DNA from: Actinocatenispora sera
Lineage (GTDB): Bacteria > Actinomycetota > Actinomycetes > Mycobacteriales > Micromonosporaceae
Reading direction: 5' to 3'
Length of the DNA: 64,000 nt
Assembly (NCBI RefSeq): GCF_018324685.1
Contig: NZ_AP023354.1
Coordinates: 3,596,001-3,660,000 of the forward strand
Below the pieces are notes generated by a model. It was given only the letters and a program-made list of their open reading frames with translations. It did not search any database and had not been told where the DNA came from. Positions 8,256-16,005 of the stretch are shown piece after piece. Position 1 is the stretch's first letter, and every line of letters starts with the position of its first letter. A program made the position numbers and the translations under genes.

Positions 8256-9068
8256 ATGAGCATCGACATGGCCGACGCGTACATCGCCGAGGGGCTGGCC
8301 GCCGACACCGCCGGCTGGGACTTCGACCGGTTCGCCAGCCGGATGAGCACCACCCCGCCGCCCTGGCGGTACGGCCGGCTCGTGGACGCCGCGGTCGACG
8401 CCGGCACGGACACCCTGCTCGACCTCGGTACCGGCGGCGGCGAGTGGCTGTCCGGCTGGCTGTCCGGCCGCCCCGCCGACCGGCAGCCGCGCCGGGTGCT
8501 CGCGATCGAGTGCTGGCCGCCGAACGTCCCGGTCGCCGCCCGCCGGCTGGCCCGGCACGGGGTGCTCGTGGTGGCCGCGGACGGCGCACAGGACAACGTC
8601 GAGCAGGGGCCGGCGGACCGGTCCGGCCGGTTGCCGCTGGCCGACCGCAGCGTCGACGTGGTCATCAACCGGCACGAGTCGTACCGGGCCTCCGAGGTGG
8701 CGCGGGTGCTGCGGCCGGGCGGCACGTTCCTGACCCAGCAGGTCGCGTGCGGCGAGAGCGACCTGCACCGGCTGCTCGACCTGCCGGAGCCGGAGGCCGG
8801 TGACTGGACCCTGCGGTACGCGGTGAACCAGGCCGCCGAGGGCGGGCTCACCGTGCTCGACGGTGGGGTCGGCACCGACGTCACCGCCTACCACGATGTC
8901 GCACCGCTGGCCTGGTACCTGCGCCAGGTGCCGTGGGCGGTGCCGGGCTTCGACCCGGCCCGCGACGCCGAGCGGCTGCGCGCGGTGCAGCACCGCATCG
9001 ACGCCGACGGGCCGGCCGAGGTCCGCCGCCAGCATTTCTGGTTCCGCGCGACCCGCCGCGCCACGTGA
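8256..9068 (+). CDS. Class I SAM-dependent methyltransferase
   Basis: The 270-residue protein carries the Rossmann-fold AdoMet motif I LLDLGTGGGEWL, motif II near RVLAIECW, the acidic motif around LPLADRSVDVVINRHE, and motif IV VLRPGGTFLTQQV. The substrate is not predictable: the C-terminal part (AVPGFDPARDAERL) is common to small-molecule methyltransferases of actinomycetes. Several in-frame starts exist; ATG at 8256 gives the best N-terminus. There is no operon partner. Confidence 0.8.
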   Translation: MSIDMADAYIAEGLAADTAGWDFDRFASRMSTTPPPWRYGRLVDAAVDAGTDTLLDLGTGGGEWLSGWLSGRPADRQPRRVLAIECWPPNVPVAARRLARHGVLVVAADGAQDNVEQGPADRSGRLPLADRSVDVVINRHESYRASEVARVLRPGGTFLTQQVACGESDLHRLLDLPEPEAGDWTLRYAVNQAAEGGLTVLDGGVGTDVTAYHDVAPLAWYLRQVPWAVPGFDPARDAERLRAVQHRIDADGPAEVRRQHFWFRATRRAT

Positions 9069-9710
9069 CGCCGGTCGCCCGGACCGGTCGCGTCCCCCGG
9101 CGGGTGCCGGTGGACTCGTCCGCCGGTAGCGCCGACCCTCGGTGAACCGGAATCGAACCGGCGTGCACGTCGCAGTTTGCCGGTGTTCCCGGCAGCCCGG
9201 ACAATCCTCAAGCGGGGCTCAAGATTTGGCCACCGAGCTTTCCGATCCGACGGTACAGCGGCTAAATTCTGCGTACCGCGGCGATCGGGGGACCGCCGGG
9301 TGACTGTGACTCGTCGAGTAGACGCGCTGCGGGGTGGTCTGCTCACGACTGTTTACGGAGCGTTTATGTACCTGGGTTGGTTCACTCCTCTGCCGGCGCG
9401 GCTGCGCTCCGATTCGGCGACAAGATCGGATTTGTACGGCGCGGAGTGACGCGGCGGAGGCCTCACGCTCGGTGATCGTGGCGCAGGGTGCGACACCGTA
9501 TGACCGAGGGGTCACGGCGCCGGGCCGCTCGCGCACGATCGGCGGGAAATCGTGTCCAGGAATTGGCACCGGACCGGAAATCCACCGGCGCTGCGAGTGC
9601 ATGACCGTGCCGCCCACCCACCATTCTTTTCCATTGTTTCGGTCCGCTGTGTCGTGGCCATTGGCGGGCCGCCGCACGCAGGACCAGCCGAACGTTGAAG
9701 GGAGTCTGCG
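9069..9710. other. 642-bp gap without a convincing gene
   Basis: The stretch is somewhat A/T-richer than its surroundings. It holds a T-arm-like sequence at 9147-9162 without a complete tRNA, a small hairpin (TGCCGG...CCGGCA near 9178), and a short open frame at 9300-9449 (49 codons, GTG start, one hydrophobic segment) with no recognisable family. An imperfect inverted repeat (GATCGTGGCGC near 9474, GCGCACGATC near 9531) lies upstream of the next gene and could be an operator. The length suggests a long leader or complex control of the acyltransferase-like gene. Confidence 0.4.
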
Positions 9711-10892
9711 TTGCAGGGACTCACCGCGATCCTGTTCCCGGATCAGGGCGCGTACCGGCCCGGTGCGCTGACCGCGCTGCGACAGCGGTCCGCGGCGTCC
9801 GCGTGGGCGCTGGAGCGGATCTCCGTCGCCGCCGAGGGGCGGCTCGACCCGCTGCTCAGCGACGATCCGGGCCGCTCCGCGGGCGAGTTGGCCGACGCCG
9901 ATCCCGGTCTGCTGCAACTCGCCATCTTCGCCGCGTCCGTCGCCACCTGGGCGGCGAACGAGGGCGGCGTGCCCGCCGGGTCGGTGATGTTGGGCCACGG
10001 CCTCGGCGAGATCGCCGCACTGACCTGCGCCGGCGGGTACTCGGTCGCGGACGGTACCCGCATCGTGCTGGCCCGCAACGAGGCACTGGCGCAGCTCGGC
10101 CCCTGGCGTGGTGGGATGGTCGCGCTCAGCCTCGACGCGAGCCGCGCGGCGGCGGCGATCCGGCTGGTCGACGACCCGACGCTGGCCGTCGCCTCGATGA
10201 ACGCGCCGACGCAGACCGTGATCTCCGGCTCCGATCTCGCCCTGTCCAAGCTGGCCGACCTGGCCCGCGGCATCGACGTGGACTGCACCCGGCTGGAGGC
10301 GCCCTACGCGCTGCACGGCCCGCTGATGGCACGCGCGGTCGAGCCGTTCCAGGCCGAGCTGGCCGGCATCCGGCCCGGCCCGTTGCTGCACCGGGTGTAC
10401 TCGCCGTTGCTCGGACGCTACGTGCTGGACAACGACGACCTGGGCGGACTGCTGGTCGAGCAGTTCCTGTCCCCGGTGAACCTGCTCGGCGCGATCCAGG
10501 ACCTGTCGATCCACGGCGTCCGCAACTACATCGAGTGCGGCGTCGGCCGGACCACCATCGGCCTGGCCCGCCAGTGCATCCCGGTGGCGCACGCGAGCAC
10601 CTGGGACGACGAGGCGCCGGTCGCGACCGACGAGGCGCCGGCCGGCGGCGCCGGTGGCGGCAGCCTGGCGGTCGCCCCGCCCAGCACGCTGCTCGACGGC
10701 GCCGCCACCGGGCGGCCCGAGCGGGTCGACGCGTCCGCGGCCGGTGCCGTCGACACGGCGGTACGCCGGGCCTCCGGCACACCGCTCGCCCCGGTCCTCG
10801 CGCCCCCGGCGCGGGGCGGCGCGCCGTTCCCCACGGCCGGCCGGTTCACCGCCGGACCGGTGCCGGGCTCGATCTGCCTGCCCGCCCGCTGA
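9711..10892 (+). CDS. Orphan malonyl-CoA:ACP transacylase-like protein lacking the catalytic serine
   Basis: The first 300 residues follow the FabD/acyltransferase fold: FPDQGAYRPGA in place of FPGQGSQ, LGHGLGEIAALTCAGG in place of GHSxGE, the SMNAPTQTVISGS block, and the His box YALHGPLM (His202). The nucleophile position 97 is Gly (codon GGC at 9999-10001), so ordinary ping-pong acyl transfer should be impossible. The last 90 residues are a Gly/Ala/Pro-rich tail without known domain. The TTG start follows GAAGGGAG. No ketosynthase, ACP or other PKS/FAS gene is nearby. It may be a binding or regulatory pseudo-enzyme or a decayed acyltransferase; the otherwise intact frame favours the former. 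Confidence 0.65.
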   Translation: MQGLTAILFPDQGAYRPGALTALRQRSAASAWALERISVAAEGRLDPLLSDDPGRSAGELADADPGLLQLAIFAASVATWAANEGGVPAGSVMLGHGLGEIAALTCAGGYSVADGTRIVLARNEALAQLGPWRGGMVALSLDASRAAAAIRLVDDPTLAVASMNAPTQTVISGSDLALSKLADLARGIDVDCTRLEAPYALHGPLMARAVEPFQAELAGIRPGPLLHRVYSPLLGRYVLDNDDLGGLLVEQFLSPVNLLGAIQDLSIHGVRNYIECGVGRTTIGLARQCIPVAHASTWDDEAPVATDEAPAGGAGGGSLAVAPPSTLLDGAATGRPERVDASAAGAVDTAVRRASGTPLAPVLAPPARGGAPFPTAGRFTAGPVPGSICLPAR

Positions 10893-10893
10893 C

Positions 10894-10940
10894 CACCTGT
10901 CCGGCCGGTTCGTCCCCCCGTGCGGCCGGCCGGACAGGTG
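10894..10940. terminator. Bidirectional hairpin between convergent genes
   Basis: CACCTGTCCGGCCGG (10894-10908) pairs perfectly with 10926-10940 across a 17-nt loop. It starts one base after the stop codon of the acyltransferase-like gene and lies 17 bp from the azlD stop, so it can end both transcripts. Confidence 0.75.
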
Positions 10941-10956
10941 CCCAACCGGCACGGCG

Positions 10957-11283
10957 TCAGGCAATGCCGGTCAGGCGCAGCAGCGCGGTGACGGCGACCG
11001 CGGCGCCGACCACGACCAGGAACGGGGCGCGCAGCAGCAACGCGACACCGGCGGCGGCGAGCCCGGCCAGCCGGGCATCGACGGTCAACTGACCGCTGTC
11101 GGTGGTGAGGGTCTGCACCGCCGTCAGCGCGGCGAGCAGCGCCACCGGCAGCAGCGCCGCACCGCGCCGTACCCAGGGGCGTTCCAGCACGCCGGCCGGC
11201 ACGGACAGGCCGAGGATCTTCCAGCCGAAGCAGCCGGCCGCCATCCCGAGGATCGCCAGCCACACCAGCAGGTCGTGGCTCAT
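10957..11283 (-). CDS. azlD: AzlD family branched-chain amino acid exporter subunit
   Basis: The 108-residue membrane protein has four hydrophobic segments and the AzlD pattern (MAAGCFGWKILGLSVP; C-terminal repeats rich in Leu/Ala). With AzlC it forms a two-component exporter of branched-chain amino acids or their analogues. ATG at 11281-11283 follows GGAGGAGG and overlaps the azlC stop, so the two are translationally coupled. Confidence 0.85.
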   Translation of the reverse strand: MSHDLLVWLAILGMAAGCFGWKILGLSVPAGVLERPWVRRGAALLPVALLAALTAVQTLTTDSGQLTVDARLAGLAAAGVALLLRAPFLVVVGAAVAVTALLRLTGIA

Positions 11284-12017
11284 CGGACCTCCTCCCCGGA
11301 TCCCTGTGCCGCGACCGGGGCGCCGCGGTCGGGCCGGCGGCCGGCGAGCAGCACCAGCGGTACGGCGGGGGTGGCGAGCAGGATCGGTACCCCGGACGGC
11401 AGGTACGGGCTGGTCGCCAGCGCGAGGACCACCGCGACGCCGGCCACCCAGTACCGCTCGCGGGCACCGCGCAGTTGCGGGACGAGCAGCGCGAGGAAGC
11501 AGGCGGGCCCGGCCACGTCCAGCCCGTACCGGGACGGGTCGCCGAGAGCGGTGGCGCCCACGGCGCCGGCCAGCGTGGTGGCGTTCCACAGCACGAACAG
11601 GGTCGCCGCGGTGGCGGAGAAGCCGAGCCGGGCCGACCGGCGGTCCGGCTGCGCCAGCGTCACCGCGGTCGTCTCGTCGATGACGAACTGCGCCGCGGCG
11701 AGCCGCTGCCGGGTCCGGGTCAGGCCGAGCAGCGGGCCGACGCGCAGCCCGTACAGCGCGTTGCGGGAGCCGAGCAGCAGCGCACCGACCGCGCCGGGTA
11801 GCGGGTTGCCGCCCGCGGCCACCGCCGCCACCAGCGCGAACTGCGACGCGCCGGTGAACGCGAGCAGGCTCAGCACGCCGGCCTGCGCCACGCTCAGCCC
11901 GCCGGCCACCGCGGTACCGCCGAACGCCACGCCGGACACGCCCACCGCGATGCCGACACCGAGCGAGTCACGCAGCACCGCCCGGCGCGGCCGGGTCGGG
12001 CTCTCACACACCGTCAC
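11280..12017 (-). CDS. azlC: AzlC family branched-chain amino acid exporter subunit
   Basis: The 245-residue protein has the family start RDSLGVGIAVGVSGVAFGG, the GASQFALVAAVAAGG motif and the DETTAVTL motif, with about six to eight membrane segments. It is the large subunit of the AzlCD exporter. GTG at 12015-12017 lies 6 nt after TAGCGT (12024-12029, minus strand), consistent with a leaderless message. The AraC-family gene just upstream on the same strand is its likely regulator. Confidence 0.88.
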   Translation of the reverse strand: MTVCESPTRPRRAVLRDSLGVGIAVGVSGVAFGGTAVAGGLSVAQAGVLSLLAFTGASQFALVAAVAAGGNPLPGAVGALLLGSRNALYGLRVGPLLGLTRTRQRLAAAQFVIDETTAVTLAQPDRRSARLGFSATAATLFVLWNATTLAGAVGATALGDPSRYGLDVAGPACFLALLVPQLRGARERYWVAGVAVVLALATSPYLPSGVPILLATPAVPLVLLAGRRPDRGAPVAAQGSGEEVR

Positions 12018-12067
12018 GCGACCACGCTACGAGCCCACCCCGCCCCGGGTCTTGTACGTTCCTGCGC

Positions 12068-12143
12068 CGCGCGGACGAGGCAGCACCGCGCGGACCAGGC
12101 TGCACCGCGCGGACCAGGCTGCACCGCGCGGACGAGGCAGCGC
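12068..12143. repeat. Tandem array, 4 x 19 bp
   Basis: Four head-to-tail units (12068, 12087, 12106, 12125) of the form CGCGCGGACSAGGCWGCAC. The two inner copies are identical, and the outer two share GACGAGGCAG. The array lies between the araC-type gene stop and the azlC promoter. It has no spacers, so it is not a CRISPR. Confidence 0.85.
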
Positions 12144-12155
12144 CGCCGGTGCGGA

Positions 12156-12980
12156 TCAGCCCGCGTGCTGCCGCCGGTAGGCGCCCGGCGGGACGCCGAC
12201 GATGCGGCGGAAGTGCCGGGTCAGGTGCGCCTGGTCGACGAACCCGACGGTGGCGGCGACCTCGGCCGGCGTGGCGCCGCCGTCCAGCAGCCGGCGCGCC
12301 ACGCCGACCCGGTGCTGGGTGAGAAACGCATGCGGCGGCAGCCCGAAATGCGACCGGAAGGTGCGGGTTAGCGCGAACGGCCCGGTACCGACCTGGGCAG
12401 CCAGCTCGTCCAGGCTCGGCGGTGCGGCGATCCGGTCGAGCAGCAGGTCACGGGCGCGTACCGCGAGATGGGCGTTGCGCCGGGCCGGGGTGGCCAGCGT
12501 CGGCCGGCGCCCGGCGTAGCGGGTCAGCAGCCCGGCGAACAGCTCGCGCGTGAGCTCGGAGGCGGCCAGCGCGTCGCCGGTCTCGGCCGCCTGGTGCGCG
12601 GACAGCAGCAACCGGGCCAGCTGCGGGTCGTCCACCACCGGCTCGGGAAACCACGGCGTGCCGGGCGGCAGCCGCAGCTCGTCGGCGACCGACCGCAGCG
12701 CCGGTACCGACGGGTAGAGCACGCGGTAGGCCCAGCCTCCCGGCACGCCGGGTTCACCGGTGTGCACGGTGTCCGGGTTGACCAGCCCGATGCCGCCGGC
12801 ACCCGCGCGCACCACGTCGCCGCGGTACCACCACTGCTCGACGCCGTCCCGGATCAGCGCGATGGCGTACGCGTCGTGCGTGTGCCGGGCGTACCGGTGG
12901 TCGACGAACCGGGCCCGCAGCAGGTCGACGTCCGGCAGCGCCGGATGCCGCCAGAACCGCGCCGTCTCCCCCGCCCCCAT
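12156..12980 (-). CDS. AraC family transcriptional regulator
   Basis: The 274-residue protein has an N-terminal cupin-like sensor (RYARHTHDAYAIALIRDGVEQWW) and a C-terminal pair of helix-turn-helices ending RIVGVPPGAYRRQH, the standard AraC/XylS tail. I use ATG at 12980 because TACCGT (12987-12992, minus strand) stands exactly 6 nt upstream; 16 further in-frame codons exist but would add an Arg-rich extension. AraC proteins of this subtype are often next to azlCD or other exporters, so it probably activates azlC and azlD. Confidence 0.88.
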   Translation of the reverse strand: MGAGETARFWRHPALPDVDLLRARFVDHRYARHTHDAYAIALIRDGVEQWWYRGDVVRAGAGGIGLVNPDTVHTGEPGVPGGWAYRVLYPSVPALRSVADELRLPPGTPWFPEPVVDDPQLARLLLSAHQAAETGDALAASELTRELFAGLLTRYAGRRPTLATPARRNAHLAVRARDLLLDRIAAPPSLDELAAQVGTGPFALTRTFRSHFGLPPHAFLTQHRVGVARRLLDGGATPAEVAATVGFVDQAHLTRHFRRIVGVPPGAYRRQHAG

Positions 12981-13042
12981 ACGCAAACGGTACGAGCCCC
13001 GGCGCCGCCCTGGCCAGCCGGTTCCCACCGCCGGCCGACCGC

Positions 13043-13065
13043 GGGGGCTCCGAAACAGACCCTAG
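13043..13065. repeat. Solo terminal repeat of the foldback MITE
   Basis: GGGGGCTCCGAAACAGACC followed by CTAG matches the right end of the element at 2143-2304 with one mismatch. No left end is found upstream, so it is a remnant or a single-end event. Its CTAG forms part of the -10 box of dgt. Confidence 0.65.
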
Positions 13066-13068
13066 GCT
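13063..13068 (+). promoter_or_regulatory. Leaderless -10 box of dgt at a MITE junction
   Basis: TAGGCT ends 6 nt before the dgt ATG at 13075, and there is no ribosome binding site. The first three bases belong to the CTAG of the MITE end. No good -35 is visible; the spacer would be MITE sequence. Confidence 0.5.
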
Positions 13069-13074
13069 GGCGGC

Positions 13075-14370
13075 ATGACCGACGTCGATGGGTACGCCGC
13101 GGCGGGCTACGAGCCGGCCGCGATGGCCCGGTACGCGGAGGAGCCGCCGAAGGACAGCGGCGCGGCGCGCAGCCCGTTCGCCCGGGACCGGGCCCGGATT
13201 CTGCACAGCGCGGCGTTTCGCCGGCTCGCCGCGAAGACCCAGGTGCACCAGGCCGGCCCGGCGCCGGCCGGGGTGGACGACTTCCCGCGGACCCGGCTGA
13301 CGCACTCGCTGGAGGTCGCGCAGATCGCCCGGGAGATGGGGCAGCGGCTCGGCTGCGACGCCGACGTGGTCGACTCCGCCGGCCTGGCGCACGACCTGGG
13401 ACACCCGCCGTTCGGGCACAACGGTGAGGCCGCGCTGGACGAGCTGGCGCGCGGCTGCGGCGGCTTCGAGGGCAACGCGCAGACGCTGCGGGTGGTGACC
13501 CGGCTGGAGGTCAAGGTGGTCGACGGCGCCGGCGCCTCGGTCGGCCTCAACCTGACCCGGGCCACCCTGGACGCGGCCGGCAAGTACCCGTGGCCACGCG
13601 GCGGTGCGCCCGACGGCGGCGGCAAGTTCGGCGTGTACGCCGACGACCGGCCGGTGTTCGACTGGCTGCGGGCCGGCGCGCCGGACCGGCGGCCCTGCCT
13701 GGAAGCGCAGGTGATGGACTGGGCCGACGACGTCGCCTACTCGGTGCACGACATCGAGGACGGCGTGCACGGCGGGTACCTGCGGCCCGAGCTGCTGGCC
13801 GACCCGGACGAACGGGCCGCGCTGTGCCAGCTGGTCGCGGCGGAGTACTCGACCGAGAAGCCGGTCGATCTGGCCGGCGTGCTGGCCGAGTTGCTCACCG
13901 ACCCGGTGGTGGCCCCGCTGTCGGGCTACGACGGCGGGCCGGGCGCGACGATCGCGCTGAAGCGGGCGGCGTCGGCGCTGATCGGCCGGTTCGTCGACGC
14001 CGCGGTCGGCGAGACGCGCTGCCGGTACGGCACCGGGCCGCTGCGCCGGTACGCGGCGGAGCTGGTGGTACCGCGGCGTACCCGCGCCGAGTGCGCGCTG
14101 CTGAAGGGGATGGCCTGGCGCTACGTGCTGGCCCGGCCGGACGCCGCCCGCCGGTACCAGCGGCAGCGGGAGCTGCTGCACGACCTGGTCACCGAACTCG
14201 TGGTGCGCGCCCCGGACGCGCTGGACGCGCTGTTCGCGCCGCGGTGGCGGGCGGCGGTCGACGACGCGGCCCGGCTGCGGGTGGTGATCGACCAGGTGGC
14301 GAGCCTCACCGACACGTCCGCGGTGGCCTGGTACCACCGCCTCACCGGCAGCCCCACCATCGCCCTCTGA
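13075..14370 (+). CDS. dgt: Deoxyguanosinetriphosphate triphosphohydrolase (dGTPase)
   Basis: The enzyme hydrolyses dGTP (often other dNTPs) to the deoxynucleoside and triphosphate, limiting dNTP pools. The 431-residue protein shows the HD-domain metal ligands in order: TRLTHSLEVAQIAR (His), AGLAHDLGHPPFGHNGE (His-Asp) and MDWADDVAYSVHDIEDG (Asp). The N-terminal ARILHSAAFRRLAAKTQV block is diagnostic of the dGTPase group rather than other HD hydrolases. In many actinomycetes dgt lies just before dnaG; here the two are about 16 kb apart on the same strand. It appears to be transcribed alone. Confidence 0.95.
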   Translation: MTDVDGYAAAGYEPAAMARYAEEPPKDSGAARSPFARDRARILHSAAFRRLAAKTQVHQAGPAPAGVDDFPRTRLTHSLEVAQIAREMGQRLGCDADVVDSAGLAHDLGHPPFGHNGEAALDELARGCGGFEGNAQTLRVVTRLEVKVVDGAGASVGLNLTRATLDAAGKYPWPRGGAPDGGGKFGVYADDRPVFDWLRAGAPDRRPCLEAQVMDWADDVAYSVHDIEDGVHGGYLRPELLADPDERAALCQLVAAEYSTEKPVDLAGVLAELLTDPVVAPLSGYDGGPGATIALKRAASALIGRFVDAAVGETRCRYGTGPLRRYAAELVVPRRTRAECALLKGMAWRYVLARPDAARRYQRQRELLHDLVTELVVRAPDALDALFAPRWRAAVDDAARLRVVIDQVASLTDTSAVAWYHRLTGSPTIAL

Positions 14371-14530
14371 CGAGCGGCGCCGGTCCGGATCGCCACGCGG
14401 TCCGCGGGCACCGGTCCATCGTGCGCTCCCGCGGTGTTCGACGGTTCCGGACTGTCCGGTGTCACCGCCTGACCCGTCAGGTCGGCGCGTTCGGGTTGTC
14501 CGGGTCGGTCGGTGGGGGCAGGCTGGGGCC

Positions 14531-15850
14531 ATGACCGAACCGATCACCCCGGACGGCGAGACCGAACGCGACGAGGCGCGCGAGGTCGGTCGCCCGCCGG
14601 GCAGCAACACTCCGGAAACGTTCGTGGTGGTCGGCGGCGGCCTCACCGCCGGCCGGGCGGTGGAGACGTTGCGCTCCGACGGGTACGAGGGCCGCATCGT
14701 GCTGCTCACCGACGAGGAGGAGCTGCCGTACGAGCGTCCGCCGCTGTCGAAGGGCTACCTGCTCGGCAACGACCCGCGCAGCGTCGTGTTCTGCCACGAC
14801 GAGTCCTGGTACGCGCAGAACCGGGTCGAGGTGCGCCGCGGTGTGCGGGCCACCATGCTCGACACCACCGAGCACCTGCTCACCCTGGACGGCTACCACG
14901 AGCTGCGCTACGACCAGTTGCTGCTCGCCACCGGCTCCCGGGTGCGCACCCTCGACGTGCCCGGCGCGCAGCTGCCCGGGGTCCGCTACCTGCGCACCCT
15001 GGACGACTCCGACGACCTGCTCGCGCTGTTGCGGGCCGCCGGCGGCGGCCGGCGGATGGTGGTCGTCGGCGCCGGCTGGATCGGGCTGGAGGTGGCCGCC
15101 GCCGGCATCTCGCACGGGCTGTCGGTGACCGTGGTCGAACCCGAACCCTGCCCGCTGCGCCGGGTGCTCGGTGACGAGCTCGGCGGGTTCTTCACCGCGC
15201 TGCACACCGACCACGGCGTCGACTTCCGCTTCGGCGCCAGCGTCGAGGAGATCCGCGGCGAGCGTGGCGGCGTCGCCGGGGTCCGGCTGTCCGACGGGAC
15301 CGAGCTGCCGGCCGAGCTGGTGGTGGTCGGCATCGGCGTCCGACCCGCGGTCGAGCTCGCGGTCGCCGCCGGGATCGCGGTCGACGACGGCATCGTCACC
15401 GACGAGCGGCTGCGTACCTCCGCGCAGGACGTGTTCGCCGCCGGCGACGTCGCCGACTCGTACCGGCCGTGGCTGGGGCGCCGGCTGCGGGTCGAACACT
15501 GGTCGAACGCGCAGGACGGCGGGGTCGCCGCGGCGCACTCGATGCTCGGCCACGACCACGTGTACGACCAGGTGCCGTTCTTCTTCTCCGACCAGTACGA
15601 CCTGGGGTTGGAGTACTCGGGCTTCGTCGACGACGTGGCCGCGCCGGACGTGCGGGTGGTGTACCGGGGCGATCCGGCCAGCCGCGAGTTCATCGCGTTC
15701 TGGTTGCGCGGCGACCGGCTGCTCGCCGGCATGAACGTCAACGTCTGGGACGTCAGCGGCCACATCGAGGCGATCGTGAAGGCGGGCCGGCCGGTCGACG
15801 TGGCTCGGCTGACCGACCCGTCGGTACCGCTGGAGTCGCTCGCCGGCTGA
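14531..15850 (+). CDS. FAD-dependent NAD(P)H:ferredoxin reductase-like oxidoreductase
   Basis: The 439-residue protein has two dinucleotide-binding motifs, VVVGGGLTAGRAVETL for FAD and VVVGAGWIGLEVAAAG for NAD(P)H, the conserved YERPPLSKGYL, and the FAD-ribityl motif VFAAGDVAD. A C-terminal reductase domain with EHWSNAQDGG follows. This is the architecture of rhodocoxin/putidaredoxin-type reductases and AIF-like proteins. The partner ferredoxin or P450 is not nearby. CAGGCT (14519-14524) precedes ATG by 6 nt and there is no Shine-Dalgarno. The first 30 residues are polar and likely disordered. Confidence 0.88.
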   Translation: MTEPITPDGETERDEAREVGRPPGSNTPETFVVVGGGLTAGRAVETLRSDGYEGRIVLLTDEEELPYERPPLSKGYLLGNDPRSVVFCHDESWYAQNRVEVRRGVRATMLDTTEHLLTLDGYHELRYDQLLLATGSRVRTLDVPGAQLPGVRYLRTLDDSDDLLALLRAAGGGRRMVVVGAGWIGLEVAAAGISHGLSVTVVEPEPCPLRRVLGDELGGFFTALHTDHGVDFRFGASVEEIRGERGGVAGVRLSDGTELPAELVVVGIGVRPAVELAVAAGIAVDDGIVTDERLRTSAQDVFAAGDVADSYRPWLGRRLRVEHWSNAQDGGVAAAHSMLGHDHVYDQVPFFFSDQYDLGLEYSGFVDDVAAPDVRVVYRGDPASREFIAFWLRGDRLLAGMNVNVWDVSGHIEAIVKAGRPVDVARLTDPSVPLESLAG

Positions 15851-15896
15851 CCGGGCGCGGCGGCCGGCCGCCCTCGTCGGCGCGTCGGAGGGTGCC

Positions 15897-16005
15897 GCCG
15901 GCTCAGCCGTCGGTGCCGGCCGCCCGGGTGCGCCGAGCCGTGGCCGTACCCGGACGGTGATGCCGGCTCAGCGGTCGGTGCCCGCGGCCCGGGTCCGCCG
16001 CGAGG
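15897..16005. repeat. Partial duplication of the end of the GntR-TetR gene
   Basis: About 43 bp at 15897-15939 (GCCGGCTCAGCCGTCGGTGC...) is repeated at 15962-16005 with few changes. The right copy contains the stop codon and last codons of the regulator gene; the left copy repeats them outside the gene, 65 bp away. Confidence 0.6.

Noticed and set aside
5011-8589. Very long minus-strand open frame opposite ppdK
   Set aside because: It is the shadow of ppdK in a high-G+C genome: no start signals, Arg/Ala/His-rich composition and no recognisable domain.
9147-9162. T-arm-like sequence (CCGG-TTCGATT-CCGG on the minus strand) suggesting a tRNA
   Set aside because: No matching acceptor, D-arm or anticodon stem could be folded at the required distances.
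9300-9449. Short frame with GTG start and one hydrophobic segment
   Set aside because: 49 codons, no family, codon bias not clearly coding; mentioned only as content of the gap.
12068-12143. Possible CRISPR array
   Set aside because: Units are contiguous with no spacers and no cas genes are in the window; the same holds for the other short arrays.
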